Shown here piece by piece: positions 35,662 through 44,227 of a stretch of DNA of 64,000 nt; the first letter of the stretch is position 1; the number at the start of each line of letters is the position of its first letter. A program made the translations under genes and the position numbers. Source of the stretch: Chersky-267 sp963744115. GTDB taxonomy: Bacteria > Chloroflexota > Limnocylindria > Limnocylindrales > CSP1-4. Location of the stretch: positions 1,116,001 through 1,180,000 of the forward strand of contig CAVUSI010000003.1 of NCBI GenBank assembly GCA_963744115.1, read 5' to 3'. Under the pieces are notes generated by a model that was not told where the DNA came from, did not search any database, and saw only the letters and a list, made by a program, of their open reading frames with translations.

Positions 35662-37298
35662 CCGCCGTCCTGGCCGAGCGGCGGCGCGATCTCGAGCTGC
35701 TCGCCTCCGAACGATGGGATCTGCTGGTGGTCGGCGGCGGCATCACCGGCTCGGGCATCCTGCTCGATGCCGCGAGTCGCGGCCTGCGTGCGGCGCTCGT
35801 CGAGCGCGACGACTACGCGGTCGGGACCAGCGGTCGTTCGTCGCGACTCATCCATGGCGGGCTGCGCTATCTCGAGCAGTTCCGGATCACCCTCGTCCGG
35901 GAGGCACTCACCGAGCGACGCCGGCTGCTCCGGCTCGCGCCGCACCTGGTCCGGCTCGAACCGTTCCTGTTCCCGATCTACGGCGGTCCGCTGACCCGGC
36001 CCTTCTTCGACGCCGGCCTGACCCTGTACGACCTGCTCGGGGCCGCGTCCGACGGAGGGCGCCACCGCCACCTGTCGATCGACGAGGCCCTCGACTCGAC
36101 GCCGGTCCTCCGGCGTGAACGGCTGCGCGGCGCGTTCGTGTATCACGACGCGCAGGAGGACGATGCCCGCTACACGCTGGCCGTGGCACGTACCGCTCGC
36201 GGTCGGGGGGCGCTGTCGCTGACCAAGGTCGTCGCCACCCGGCCGATCGAGCACGACGGCCGGATCGCGGGCGCGACCGTTCGCGACGAGCTCACCAGGA
36301 TCGAGTTCGACGTCCTCGCCGAGCGCGTCGTCGATGCGACCGGCGTCTGGTCCGGGCGGGCCGACGGTCCGTTCCCCGGCGCGGCCGACGCGGCGCGGAT
36401 CAGGCCGAGCCGCGGCACCCACCTGGTGGTGGCCCGCGACCGCATCCCGAGCGCCCAGGGGCTGACCCTCCGGATCCCCGGCCGGGTCTGCTTCCTCGTC
36501 CCGTGGCCGGACCGCTGGGTCATCGGGACCACCGACCTCGACGACGACGGACCGCCCGACCGTCCGACCCCGTCGACGGGCGAGGTCGACGAGATCCTGC
36601 GCAACGTCAACGCCACGCTCGATATCGACCTCACCAGGTCCGACCTGGTCGGTGCGTACACCGGCCTGCGACCGCTCGCGGCCGACCCCGGCGGCCGTCC
36701 CGGATCGACCGTCAAGGCCTCCCGCGAGCACCGCATCCGGACCGATCCCAACGGCCTCGTCCGGATCGGCGGCGGCAAGTACACGACCTATCGGGTCATG
36801 GCCGCCCAGACCGTCGACGCGGCGATCGGGACCGACCTGGCCCGCAGCCGACCGTCGGCGACCGAGGACCTGACGCTGCTCGGCGCGGCCCCGCGGGTCG
36901 AGCTCGACGCCCTGGCTGCCCGCCTGGCGACGGAGACGGGCCTGGATCCCGTCGGGATGAGGCGCCTCGTCGACCGGCACGGGACGGAGGCCACCGACGT
37001 CGTGGCGCTCGGCCGCGAGCTGGACCTGCTTCGACCGCTTGCACCGGACATCTCCCAGCTCGAGGTCGAGGTGGTCCGGGCCGTCAGGTCGGAGGGCGCG
37101 CTGACCCTCGACGACGTCCTGTCCCGGCGGACCAGGCTGGCCCAGGAGCGCGCCGATCGTGGGGCGTCGATCCTGCCACGGGTCGCCGACCTGATGGCCG
37201 TCGAGCTCGGCTGGACCGACGACGACCGGGCTGCCGCGACCGCCGACTACCTGGCCGCAGCCCACCGCGAGTACGACGTCCCCCCGCCGGCGCGATGA
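35658..37298 (+). CDS. glpD: Aerobic glycerol-3-phosphate dehydrogenase
   Basis: 546 aa, ATG overlapping the previous stop. FAD-binding DLLVVGGGITGSGILLDAAS, the conserved VGTSGRSSRLIHGGLRYLEQ, and IRPSRGTHLVVARDRIP followed by FLVPWPDRWVIGTTDLDDDG and IGGGKYTTYRVMA are all family landmarks; a C-terminal helical domain follows. It oxidises glycerol-3-phosphate to dihydroxyacetone phosphate and passes electrons to quinone. Located directly before glpK with a four-base overlap, forming a glycerol-use pair. Confidence 0.95.
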   Translation: MTAVLAERRRDLELLASERWDLLVVGGGITGSGILLDAASRGLRAALVERDDYAVGTSGRSSRLIHGGLRYLEQFRITLVREALTERRRLLRLAPHLVRLEPFLFPIYGGPLTRPFFDAGLTLYDLLGAASDGGRHRHLSIDEALDSTPVLRRERLRGAFVYHDAQEDDARYTLAVARTARGRGALSLTKVVATRPIEHDGRIAGATVRDELTRIEFDVLAERVVDATGVWSGRADGPFPGAADAARIRPSRGTHLVVARDRIPSAQGLTLRIPGRVCFLVPWPDRWVIGTTDLDDDGPPDRPTPSTGEVDEILRNVNATLDIDLTRSDLVGAYTGLRPLAADPGGRPGSTVKASREHRIRTDPNGLVRIGGGKYTTYRVMAAQTVDAAIGTDLARSRPSATEDLTLLGAAPRVELDALAARLATETGLDPVGMRRLVDRHGTEATDVVALGRELDLLRPLAPDISQLEVEVVRAVRSEGALTLDDVLSRRTRLAQERADRGASILPRVADLMAVELGWTDDDRAAATADYLAAAHREYDVPPPAR

Positions 37299-38812
37299 CC
37301 CCGGCACAGGACCCGTTCATCCTGGCGCTCGACCAGGGCACGACGTCGTCGAGAGCGATCCTGCTCGACCGGCGCGGTCGGATCCGCGCGACGGCATCCG
37401 AGGAGCTTCCGCAGATCTTCCCCGCGCCCGGCGAGGTCGAGCACGACCCGGAGGCGATCTGGTCCACCCAGCTCGGGAGCGCCCGGCGCGTGCTGGCAGA
37501 GTCGGGCGTCGAGCCCTCGAGCATCGTCGCGATCGGGATCACGAACCAGCGCGAGACGACGATCGTGTGGGAACGGGCGACGGGTCGGCCGATCGACCAT
37601 GCGATCGTCTGGCAGAGCCGGGTGACCGCCGCGCGCTGCGACGCCCTGCGCGCCGCGGGTCATGCCTCCCTGTTCGAGGCGCGGACCGGCCTTCCCCTCG
37701 ATGCGTACTTCAGCGGCCCGAAGATCGCCGAGATCCTGGATCGGGTCCCCGGTGCACGCGCCCGGGCCGAGCGCGGCGAGCTCGCGTTCGGGACCGTCGA
37801 TTCGTTCCTGATCTGGCGGCTGACGGGCGGTCGACTGCACGCGACCGACGTGTCGAACGCCAGCCGGACCCTCCTCTTCGACATCCATCGCGGGTCGTGG
37901 GACGACGAGCTGTGCGCGCTCGTCGGTGTTCCCATGGCCCTGCTTCCGGAGGTCCGATCCTCGTCCGAGGTCTACGCATCGACCGACGCCGGACTGCTCG
38001 GGGCGGCGATCCCGATCGCCGGCTGCGCGGGCGACCAGCAGGCGGCCACGTACGGCCAGGCCTGCTACGAGCCGGGCGCCACGAAGGCCACCTACGGGAC
38101 CGGGGCGTTCCTCGTGATGAACACCGGCGAGCGCCCGGTGCGTTCCACCAGTGGCCTGCTCACCACGATCGCCTGGCGGCTCGGGCCCGATCGACCCATC
38201 GCCTACGCCCTGGAGGGTTCGGCGTTCGTCGCCGGAGCGGCGGTCCAATGGCTGCGCGACGGGCTGCGGGCCGGCCGTGACGCCGCCGAGATCGCCGCCC
38301 TGGCAGACACGGTCACAGATACCGGTGGCGTCTACCTCGTCCCGGCGTTCGTCGGTCTCGGGGCGCCGTACTGGGATGCGTATGCCCGCGGTACCCTCGT
38401 CGGTCTGACCCGTGGGACGGGACTGGCCGAGATCTCCCGGGCCGCGATCGATGCGATGGCCTACCAGGTCTCGGACGTGGTCGAGGCGATGCGCACGGAC
38501 GCCGCCCTCACCTTGGACGTCCTGCGGGTCGACGGCGGCGCCTCCCGGAACGATCGCCTCTGCCAGTTCCAGGCCGACCTGCTCGGCGTCGCGGTCGAGC
38601 GGCCGGTCCAGGTCGAGACCACGGCCATCGGCGCCGGGGCGCTCGCCGGGCTGGCCGTCGGCTGGTGGGATTCGCCCGGGGCGTTCGCGGCGGAGCGCGA
38701 CATCGACCGGCGATTCGAACCGGCGATGGCGGCCGATCGTCGCGACCGGCTGCTTCACGGCTGGCACCGAGCCGTCGAGCGATCCCGGAACTGGGTCGAG
38801 GCCGACGCCTGA
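37295..38812 (+). CDS. glpK: Glycerol kinase
   Basis: 505 aa, ATG overlapping the glpD stop (ATGA). FGGY kinase motifs: ILALDQGTTSSRAILLDRRG, ITNQRETTIVWERATGRPI, the glycerol-contacting GCAGDQQAATYGQACYEPGA, KATYGTGAFLVMNTG, and VDGGASRNDRLCQFQADLL. Length is standard. Phosphorylates glycerol with ATP to feed GlpD; no glycerol facilitator or GlpR-type regulator is in the window. It is the last gene of the coupled run that starts at 31147, followed by the repeat-rich gap. Confidence 0.96.
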   Translation: MTPAQDPFILALDQGTTSSRAILLDRRGRIRATASEELPQIFPAPGEVEHDPEAIWSTQLGSARRVLAESGVEPSSIVAIGITNQRETTIVWERATGRPIDHAIVWQSRVTAARCDALRAAGHASLFEARTGLPLDAYFSGPKIAEILDRVPGARARAERGELAFGTVDSFLIWRLTGGRLHATDVSNASRTLLFDIHRGSWDDELCALVGVPMALLPEVRSSSEVYASTDAGLLGAAIPIAGCAGDQQAATYGQACYEPGATKATYGTGAFLVMNTGERPVRSTSGLLTTIAWRLGPDRPIAYALEGSAFVAGAAVQWLRDGLRAGRDAAEIAALADTVTDTGGVYLVPAFVGLGAPYWDAYARGTLVGLTRGTGLAEISRAAIDAMAYQVSDVVEAMRTDAALTLDVLRVDGGASRNDRLCQFQADLLGVAVERPVQVETTAIGAGALAGLAVGWWDSPGAFAAERDIDRRFEPAMAADRRDRLLHGWHRAVERSRNWVEADA

Positions 38813-38848
38813 CGAGCGTGGGCTCGGGTGCCGGCGCGGCGTGCTCCC

Positions 38849-38983
38849 GCGCCGAGGCTCCGTTCCGCGTCGGGCCCGCGCCGAGGCTCCGTTCCGCGTC
38901 GCGCCCGCGCCGAGGCTCCGTTCCGCGTCGCGCCCGCGCCGAGGCTCCGTTCCGCGTCGCGCCCGCGCCGAGGCTCCGTTCCG
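38849..38983. repeat. 29-bp tandem repeat (about 4.7 copies)
   Basis: A 29-base unit beginning GCGCCGAGGCTCCGTTCCGC starts at 38849, 38878, 38907, 38936 and 38965; the last copy is partial. The copies are near identical, the main difference being a G for C near the end of the first. There are no spacers, so this is a minisatellite and not a CRISPR array. It lies 36 bases after the glpK stop. Because 29 is not a multiple of three the repeat reads as Arg/Ala/Pro peptides in every frame, none convincing as a gene. Confidence 0.9.
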
Positions 38984-39200
38984 GTCCTGGGCTCGCTTCT
39001 CCTCGGGCCCCGGGCTGCGCGGCGCGCCGTTCTGGCCCGCGTCGGTTCGCGCCGCACCACCACCATGACTAGGGACGGCCCTGCTGCTGTGAACGAGCTG
39101 CGCCGGAGCGTCCCGCGTGAGCAGATACAACGGGCATTGCTAGGAGTGGACCTCAGACGGGCTACGGAGCCCTGGGCGGCGTGGACGGGCCCCCCGTACC

Positions 39201-39423
39201 CTGTTCCGTAGTCATGGCCGTGCTACGAGGACGGACACTCGCACGGCCAGGCGACGCTCCCCACTGCGGTCAGGCGGCTCCCCGCTGCCGTCGGGCCTCG
39301 ACCCCGTTCCGTAGCAATGGCCGTGCTATGAGGATCGTCACTCGCGCCCGTCAGGCGACCCTGACCGCCGCGGTCCGGCCTCGCCCCCGTTCCGTAGCAA
39401 TGGCCGTGCTATGAGGATCGTCA
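39201..39423. repeat. Three copies of a ~37-bp stem-loop-forming repeat in a 970-bp non-coding region
   Basis: A unit containing GTTCCGTAG-CAATGGCCG-TGCTATGAGGA occurs at 39304-39340 and 39387-39423 as identical copies, and as a diverged copy at 39201-39234. TAGCA and TGCTA flank ATGGCCG, giving a short hairpin in the two later copies; the first copy instead has GTAG and CTAC in those positions. GC-rich repeats of the type CGCGCC-GGTCAGGCCACCGTC fill 39424-39530. No gene is supported between 38813 and 39785. Confidence 0.6.
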
Positions 39424-39645
39424 GTCGCGCCGGTCAGGCCACCGTCGCGCCCGAGCAGGCCACTCTCGCGCCGGTAAGGCCACCGTCGCGCCGGTCGGCC
39501 ACCGTCGCCCCGCCAGACCACCGTCGCGCCCGACGGCACCCTCGCAGCCGGCGTCGCCGATGCGAGCGCGCCGGACCCTCGCAGGACGGTCGGCCGGACC
39601 ACGACGCCCGATCCTGATGGGACCATTTTCACCCCTATACAGGCC

Positions 39646-39696
39646 GTAGGCGAGGGCCTACACTCCGACGGTCAAATGTCACGGCTGGGCCGTGAC
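39646..39696 (+). promoter_or_regulatory. Leader region with two hairpins before the zinc-ribbon gene
   Basis: Two perfect stem-loops lie 90-140 bases ahead of the zinc-ribbon gene: GTAGGC/GCCTAC with loop GAGG (39646-39661), and GTCACGGC/GCCGTGAC with a 3-base loop TGG (39678-39696). Neither is followed by a T run. They may be RNA leader structures, the end of an upstream transcript, or protein-binding sites. The leader then continues with an AGAGGAG ribosome binding site at about 39766. Confidence 0.45.
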
Positions 39697-39785
39697 CAGA
39701 GCCCGTAGCACGACGACCGACTCCTCTCACGGCTGACGCGAGAAACCGACGGATCGCGCGGCTACAAAGAGGAGTTTTCGTTTAG

Positions 39786-40178
39786 GTGTACAACGACAAG
39801 AACCTGACCTGCGCCGATTGCGGTCAGGAGTTCGTCTTCACTGCCAGCGAGCAGGATTTCTACGCTCAGCGCAATTTCACCGAGCCGCGCCGCTGCCCGA
39901 GCTGTCGGGCCAGCCGTAAGGCAGCTCGGAACGCCGACTCCGGCGGTGGGTACAGCTCCGGTGGCTACGGCGCCGGCGGCTCGTACAGCGCCGGTGGCAA
40001 CGGCGGTGGTGGTTACGGCGGCGGAAGCAGCAGCTACGGCTCGCGCGACCGCGGCCCGCGGGAGATGTTCACCGCGACGTGCAGCAACTGCGGTCGCGAT
40101 GCCCAGGTCCCGTTCCGCCCGACCAGCGGCAAGCCCGTCTATTGCAGCGATTGCTTCCGGAGCATGCGCGGCGGCTGA
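39786..40178 (+). CDS. Two-zinc-ribbon protein with glycine-rich linker (zf-trcl / CxxC-x17-CxxC)
   Basis: 130 aa, GTG start with AGAGGAG about 13 bases upstream. N-terminal zinc ribbon: LTCADCGQEFVFTASEQDFY and RRCPSCRASRK. C-terminal ribbon: TATCSNCGRDAQVPF to VYCSDCF, the CxxC-x17-CxxC pattern. Between them is a Gly/Ser/Tyr-rich linker of ~35 residues (GGYSSGGYGAGGSYSAGGNG), as seen in RNA-binding proteins. Proteins of this kind are common in Chloroflexota and candidate phyla; a nucleic-acid-binding or cold/stress role is plausible but unproven. A strong terminator follows. Confidence 0.85.
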   Translation: MYNDKNLTCADCGQEFVFTASEQDFYAQRNFTEPRRCPSCRASRKAARNADSGGGYSSGGYGAGGSYSAGGNGGGGYGGGSSSYGSRDRGPREMFTATCSNCGRDAQVPFRPTSGKPVYCSDCFRSMRGG

Positions 40179-40207
40179 CCCCGTCGCTCGTCTCTGACGA
40201 TCGCGTC

Positions 40208-40238
40208 CGACCCGGCCCGACACGTTCGGACCGGGTCG
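40208..40238 (+). terminator. Hairpin terminator, repeated type, after zinc-ribbon gene
   Basis: CGACCCGG-CCCGA and TTCGGA-CCGGGTCG form a long GC-rich stem around CACG, followed by TTCGATTCT. It begins 30 bases after the zinc-ribbon gene stop. The whole tail, from the last two Gly codons through the hairpin, recurs after the gene ending at 40749. Confidence 0.75.
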
Positions 40239-40341
40239 TTCGATTCTCAGCGGTACGGCCCTGTGCCGCGCAGGCGTGAGGCCTTGCGCGGGTGAGATAG
40301 GCTGCGGACGATAACCATCGGCGCTAGGAGGACCACCCGGG

Positions 40342-40749
40342 ATGAAGAACCCGCCCATCCTTATCTCGATCCTCGGCTTCTTCGCGGCACTCGCCGGTTT
40401 CGGCTACCTGTTCTTCGGCCTCCGGGTCCTCGGCTTCGACTGGTTCGGGGCCCTCGGCGACCTGCCGGCCTTCGAGCACGTCGGGCTGTGGGGCTGGCTG
40501 GCCATCGTCACCGGCATCGTCTGGCTTCTGGCCGCGGTCGGCCTGTGGGCGCTCCAGCCCTGGGCGCGGCTCTTCGCGATGATCATCGCGGGCTTCGCGC
40601 TGTTCGAGGCGGTCCTGGCGTTCTTCCAGTTCACGGGGACCGGTATCGGCTTCGGGATGGCGATCCTGCCGATCCTGATCCTGTGGTACCTGGGCACGAG
40701 CGAGGTCAAGGCGGCGTTCGGCATGGACGAACCCGAAAGCGGCGGCTGA
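40342..40749 (+). CDS. Four-helix membrane protein (DUF7144-like)
   Basis: 135 aa, ATG with TAGGAGGA upstream. Four hydrophobic helices: ILISILGFFAALAGFGYLFF, VGLWGWLAIVTGIVWLLAAV, WARLFAMIIAGFALFEAVLA and FGMAILPILILWYLGTS, ending in a short acidic tail MDEPESGG. The layout fits the small DUF7144-type family; function unknown. It lies between two copies of the same terminator, so it is probably transcribed alone. Confidence 0.7.
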   Translation: MKNPPILISILGFFAALAGFGYLFFGLRVLGFDWFGALGDLPAFEHVGLWGWLAIVTGIVWLLAAVGLWALQPWARLFAMIIAGFALFEAVLAFFQFTGTGIGFGMAILPILILWYLGTSEVKAAFGMDEPESGG

Positions 40750-40778
40750 CCCCGTCGCTCGTCTCTGACGATCGCGAC

Positions 40779-40809
40779 CGACCCGGCCCGAGATGATCGG
40801 ACCGGGTCG
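40779..40809 (+). terminator. Hairpin terminator, repeated type, after membrane-protein gene
   Basis: Same stem arms (CGACCCGG and CCGGGTCG) as at 40208-40238, with loop region CCCGAGATGATCGGA, followed by TTCGATTCTCGG. The preceding 40 bases, including the two terminal Gly codons and TGA, are also almost identical to the first copy, so the unit was duplicated as a block. Confidence 0.75.
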
Positions 40810-40857
40810 TTCGATTCTCGGCGGCGGCCCGCTGACCCCTGGACTCCCGACATCGTT

Positions 40858-40888
40858 CGACCCGGCCCGACACGTGCGGACCGGGTCG
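40858..40888. terminator. Hairpin terminator, third copy, between convergent genes
   Basis: Third copy of the CGACCCGG / CCGGGTCG hairpin, with inner CCCGACACGTGCGGA. It sits between the membrane protein gene (plus strand) and the DUF1269 gene (minus strand), where it can stop transcription from both sides. Confidence 0.7.
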
Positions 40889-40922
40889 TTCGATCCAGAC
40901 GGCTGAGCCGCCGGCTTGAGGC

Positions 40923-41681
40923 TTACCCGGCGGCCACCTTCTTCGTGGAGTCGATGTAGCGCCTCAGTGCGGACCAGTCCTGCGCTGCAGCCAGCTTGGC
41001 CTGTCGCGGCCAGGTGCTCGCGTCGTGGCCGGCGATCAGCGGCGTCCCCGCCTTCGCCAGCACGTCCGCGATCGCCTCGGGGGTCATCTCACTGAGCTTG
41101 GCGAACGTGGTCACGCCCGCCGCCTTCAGCGAGGCCGCGTAGTCCGGGCCGATGCCGTCCAGGATCGACAGGTCGTCGCCCGCCGCCGCCTCGGCGGCCT
41201 CGACCGCCGGCGCGGCCTCGGCGACCTCGGCGACGGCCTCCTCGGTCACTTCGTGGACCTCGGCGACGCCACCGAGCTGGGTGAGCTTGTCGAGGATGGC
41301 TACGGACTGGGCATAGTTGGCGAGGACACCGACGGCGGCCTTACCGCCGGTCAGGTCGGTCGCGATCCTGGCGCGGTCCGCGGCGTTGAAGCCGAGGCCC
41401 TTGTGGTGAAAGGCACCCAGAAGCCCGCCACCGACGACGCCGGCGAGGAGGGTCGGCGGGGCGATCACGGCCAGCACGAGGCCGATCCCGGCACCCTTGC
41501 CGACGCTGCGCTTGCCGAGCTTGTGGGTCTTGATATGGCCCTTGTCGTCGAGCACGAGGACGCCGATCGCGTCGAGCTTGATGTCGTCGTCCGCCTTGTC
41601 CCAGGCCTTCAGTGACTCGACCGCATCGTCTGCGGCCGCCTCATCTGCAAAGAACGCTAGAACGACCCGATCGTCAGCCAT
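40923..41681 (-). CDS. DUF1269-type membrane-associated protein fused to a helix-hairpin-helix domain
   Basis: 252 aa. ATG 41681 has AAGGAG with 7-base spacing. The first ~125 residues match the DUF1269 family: VVLAFFADEAAADDAVESLK, then LGKRSVGKGAGIGLVLAVIA and a Gly-rich hydrophobic hairpin. An Ala/Glu linker follows, then LSILDGIGPDYAASLKAAGV TTFAKLSEMTPEAI (split), a helix-hairpin-helix of the DUF4332 / ribosomal S13-like kind. The fusion suggests a link between a membrane-associated sensor and a nucleic-acid or protein-binding module. Function unknown. Confidence 0.75.
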   Translation of the reverse strand: MADDRVVLAFFADEAAADDAVESLKAWDKADDDIKLDAIGVLVLDDKGHIKTHKLGKRSVGKGAGIGLVLAVIAPPTLLAGVVGGGLLGAFHHKGLGFNAADRARIATDLTGGKAAVGVLANYAQSVAILDKLTQLGGVAEVHEVTEEAVAEVAEAAPAVEAAEAAAGDDLSILDGIGPDYAASLKAAGVTTFAKLSEMTPEAIADVLAKAGTPLIAGHDASTWPRQAKLAAAQDWSALRRYIDSTKKVAAG

Positions 41682-41908
41682 GGCACTACTCCTTCAGGAC
41701 CAGCTCGCATGCTCGCGGGTCCATGCCCGCACACCAAACCAAGAGTGGCGACGACGGTGTCGTCCGGCTACGGTCGAATGGCCCGCCGCTCCGTGCGCGC
41801 GGACCCGCCTCATAGCGGGCATCCGTGGCAGCAGGCCCGTGTCTCGCCTCCGATGGTCGTTCGATGATACGTCAGGCGCAGCCGGGGGAAGCGCCGCCGG
41901 CGGCTTCG

Positions 41909-42556
41909 TCAGGCGCCGCCGCGGCCGCGACCGGCGAGCATCCCCAGGTCGAACTTGCGTTCCGTCCCGTGGAGGAGCCGGTCGATGTTGTCGGCGTGGG
42001 CGATCCAGACGACGGCCGCTCCCGCCACGGCGTAGATGAGGTAGGCGGGCGGGACCGTGCCGTTGACCACGAGGAAGACGAGGACGACCGCCGGGATCAT
42101 CGCCGCCGAGCCGAGCAGCGAGCCGAGCGACACGTAGCGGGTGACCAGGATCACGCCGATGAAGACCGGCGCCGCCAGCAGGACCGCGATCGGCTGGATG
42201 ACGAGCATCGTGCCGACACCGGTCGCGACCCCGCGCCCGCCATGGAAGCGGAGGAAGATCGAGCGGGCCGACCCGATCACCGCCGCCACCGCGCAGGCCG
42301 CCTCGAGCGCCGGCTCGCCGCCCGAGAACGTCCGGGCGATGAGGACCGGCACGGCACCCTTGGCCAGGTCCCCGGCGACGACGATCAGAGCCCATCTCGG
42401 ACCCATCGCCCGGAGGGCGTTCGTGCCGCCGGTCCGCCCCGATCCGATCGTCCTGGGGTCCGGTGCGCCGGTCAGCCGCGAGACGATGACGCTGAACGGG
42501 ATCGACCCGATGACGTAGGCGAGCCCGATCAGGACGATCGCGGTGATGGGCTGCAT
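41909..42556 (-). CDS. plsY: Acyl-phosphate:glycerol-3-phosphate acyltransferase (PlsY)
   Basis: 215 aa from ATG 42556. The three PlsY motifs are seen: IGSIPFSVIVSRLTGAPDPR, GSGRTGGTNALRAMGPRWAL (family form GSGNxGATN), and SIFLRFHGGRGVATGVGTML. About six hydrophobic helices. It transfers acyl groups from acyl-phosphate to glycerol-3-phosphate in the membrane, the first step of phospholipid synthesis. The Asn to Arg and Ala to Gly changes in the second motif are conservative for substrate binding but worth noting. An upstream GTG would add three residues. Confidence 0.87.
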   Translation of the reverse strand: MQPITAIVLIGLAYVIGSIPFSVIVSRLTGAPDPRTIGSGRTGGTNALRAMGPRWALIVVAGDLAKGAVPVLIARTFSGGEPALEAACAVAAVIGSARSIFLRFHGGRGVATGVGTMLVIQPIAVLLAAPVFIGVILVTRYVSLGSLLGSAAMIPAVVLVFLVVNGTVPPAYLIYAVAGAAVVWIAHADNIDRLLHGTERKFDLGMLAGRGRGGA

Positions 42557-42753
42557 CGGCTCGACGCACGACCTCCATGGCGTCGCCCCGGGGCCTCGGC
42601 CCGGAGCGCCCGAACGGCAGCATAGCACCGGGTCCGCGCCGGTCGGCCCGGGCCTCCGTTTGCGCCCCGTGCGACCCGGCGCGTACCATCCGGCGGTGAC
42701 CCGCGCCGCCGTCCGGCCGCTGCCCCTCCGCGTCTCTGAGGCCCACTAGACCC

Positions 42754-44196
42754 ATGGCCGTCGGCTCATCGAACGACTTCGACCTCGTCGTCCTGGGCGC
42801 GGGGACCGGCGGCTATTCGGCCGCTTTCCGGGCCGCCCAGCTCGGCCTCCGCGTCGCCCTCGTCGACGAGGACAAGATCGGCGGGACCTGTCTCCACCGC
42901 GGCTGCATCCCGACCAAGGCCCTGCTCGAGTCGGCCGAGGCCGTCAACCGGGCCCGTCACCTCAAGGACTACGGCGTGATCCTGCCCGGGGAGCCGGCCG
43001 TCGACTACGCGGTCATGGCCCAGCGTCGCGACCAGGTCGTCAAGCGGATGTGGACCGGCCTGAAGACGCTGATCGTCAAGAACAAGGTCACCTGGGTCCA
43101 GGGTCGGGGCCGGCTCGACGGACCCGGCCGGATCCGCGTCCTCCAGGCCGGTGAGGATGGGACGCCCGGCACAGGCGGGGAGCGGATCCTCGAGGCGACC
43201 GACGTCATCATCGCCACCGGCAGCCGGGTCAAGAGCCTGCCGGGCCTCGTCCCGGACGGGGTGCGGATCGTGACCTCGGACGACGTCCTCCGCCGCGACA
43301 GCGCTCCGGCCAGCCTGGTCGTCGTCGGCGGCGGCGCCGTCGGGGTCGAGTTCGCCAGCTTCTTCGGCGACATCGGCACGCAGGTCACGCTGCTCGAGTA
43401 CCTTCCCGCGATCGTCCCGCTCGAGGACCGCGAAGTCAGCCAGCTCCTCGAACGGAGCTTCACCCGCCGGGGCATCAAGGTCGTCACCAGCGCTCGATTC
43501 GACACTGCGAAGGTCAAGGCCGGCAAGGCCGGTGTCCGACTCGAGGTCGGCCCGGAAGGCGGGGCCGCCGAGGAGGTCGCCGCCGAGGTCCTCCTCGTCG
43601 CGGCCGGCCGAGCCGCGAACGTCGAGGACATCGGGCTCGAGACGACCAAGGTCGAGGTCGACAAGGGCGTCATCAAGGTCAACGGGCGGATGCGCACCCG
43701 TGAGCCGCACGTCTACGCGATCGGCGACATCGTCGGCGGGCTGTGGCTCGCGCATACGGCCGGACACGAGGGGATCGTCGCGGCCCACACGATCGCCGGC
43801 GATCCGGACGTCCACGAGATCGACTACGTGCAGCAGCCGCGGGCGACCTACTGCCGGCCGGAGATCGCCTCGGTCGGCCTGACCGAGCAGCAGTGCCAGG
43901 AGCGCGGGCTGCCGTACAAGGTCGGCAAGGTCCCGTTCCAGGCGATCGCCAAGGCGGTCATCGGCGGCGAGCACGAAGGTTTCGCCAAGGTCATCGGCAA
44001 CACCGAGAGCGGCGATACCCTAGGGGTCCACATCATCGGACCGCATGCCACCGACCTCATCGCGGAAGCCTCGCTGGCGTTCGAGCTCGAGGCCACGCCC
44101 GGCGAGATCGGCGGCGCGACGCACCCGCATCCGACCTTGTCCGAGGTGCTCGGCGAGGCTGCCCTGGCCGTCGACGGACGAGCGATCCACTTCTGA
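42754..44196 (+). CDS. lpdA: Dihydrolipoyl dehydrogenase (E3)
   Basis: 480 aa, ATG start. FAD fold DLVVLGAGTGGYSAAFRAAQ, redox-active disulfide GGTCLHRGCIPTKALLES, NAD fold VVVGGGAVGVEFASFFGDIG, and the C-terminal dimer interface ATHPHPTLSEVLGEAAL with the catalytic His-Pro. It reoxidises dihydrolipoamide of 2-oxoacid dehydrogenase complexes. It leads a run with E1 alpha and E1 beta 31 and 0 bases downstream, and E2 further on, so it is the E3 of that complex. Confidence 0.96.
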   Translation: MAVGSSNDFDLVVLGAGTGGYSAAFRAAQLGLRVALVDEDKIGGTCLHRGCIPTKALLESAEAVNRARHLKDYGVILPGEPAVDYAVMAQRRDQVVKRMWTGLKTLIVKNKVTWVQGRGRLDGPGRIRVLQAGEDGTPGTGGERILEATDVIIATGSRVKSLPGLVPDGVRIVTSDDVLRRDSAPASLVVVGGGAVGVEFASFFGDIGTQVTLLEYLPAIVPLEDREVSQLLERSFTRRGIKVVTSARFDTAKVKAGKAGVRLEVGPEGGAAEEVAAEVLLVAAGRAANVEDIGLETTKVEVDKGVIKVNGRMRTREPHVYAIGDIVGGLWLAHTAGHEGIVAAHTIAGDPDVHEIDYVQQPRATYCRPEIASVGLTEQQCQERGLPYKVGKVPFQAIAKAVIGGEHEGFAKVIGNTESGDTLGVHIIGPHATDLIAEASLAFELEATPGEIGGATHPHPTLSEVLGEAALAVDGRAIHF

Positions 44197-44227
44197 CCGG
44201 AGACGGTCGAGCCCGACGGAGGCGACG

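Noticed and set aside
38849..38983. CRISPR array, because the unit is 29 bp
   Set aside because: Copies are directly adjacent without spacers and no cas genes are present.
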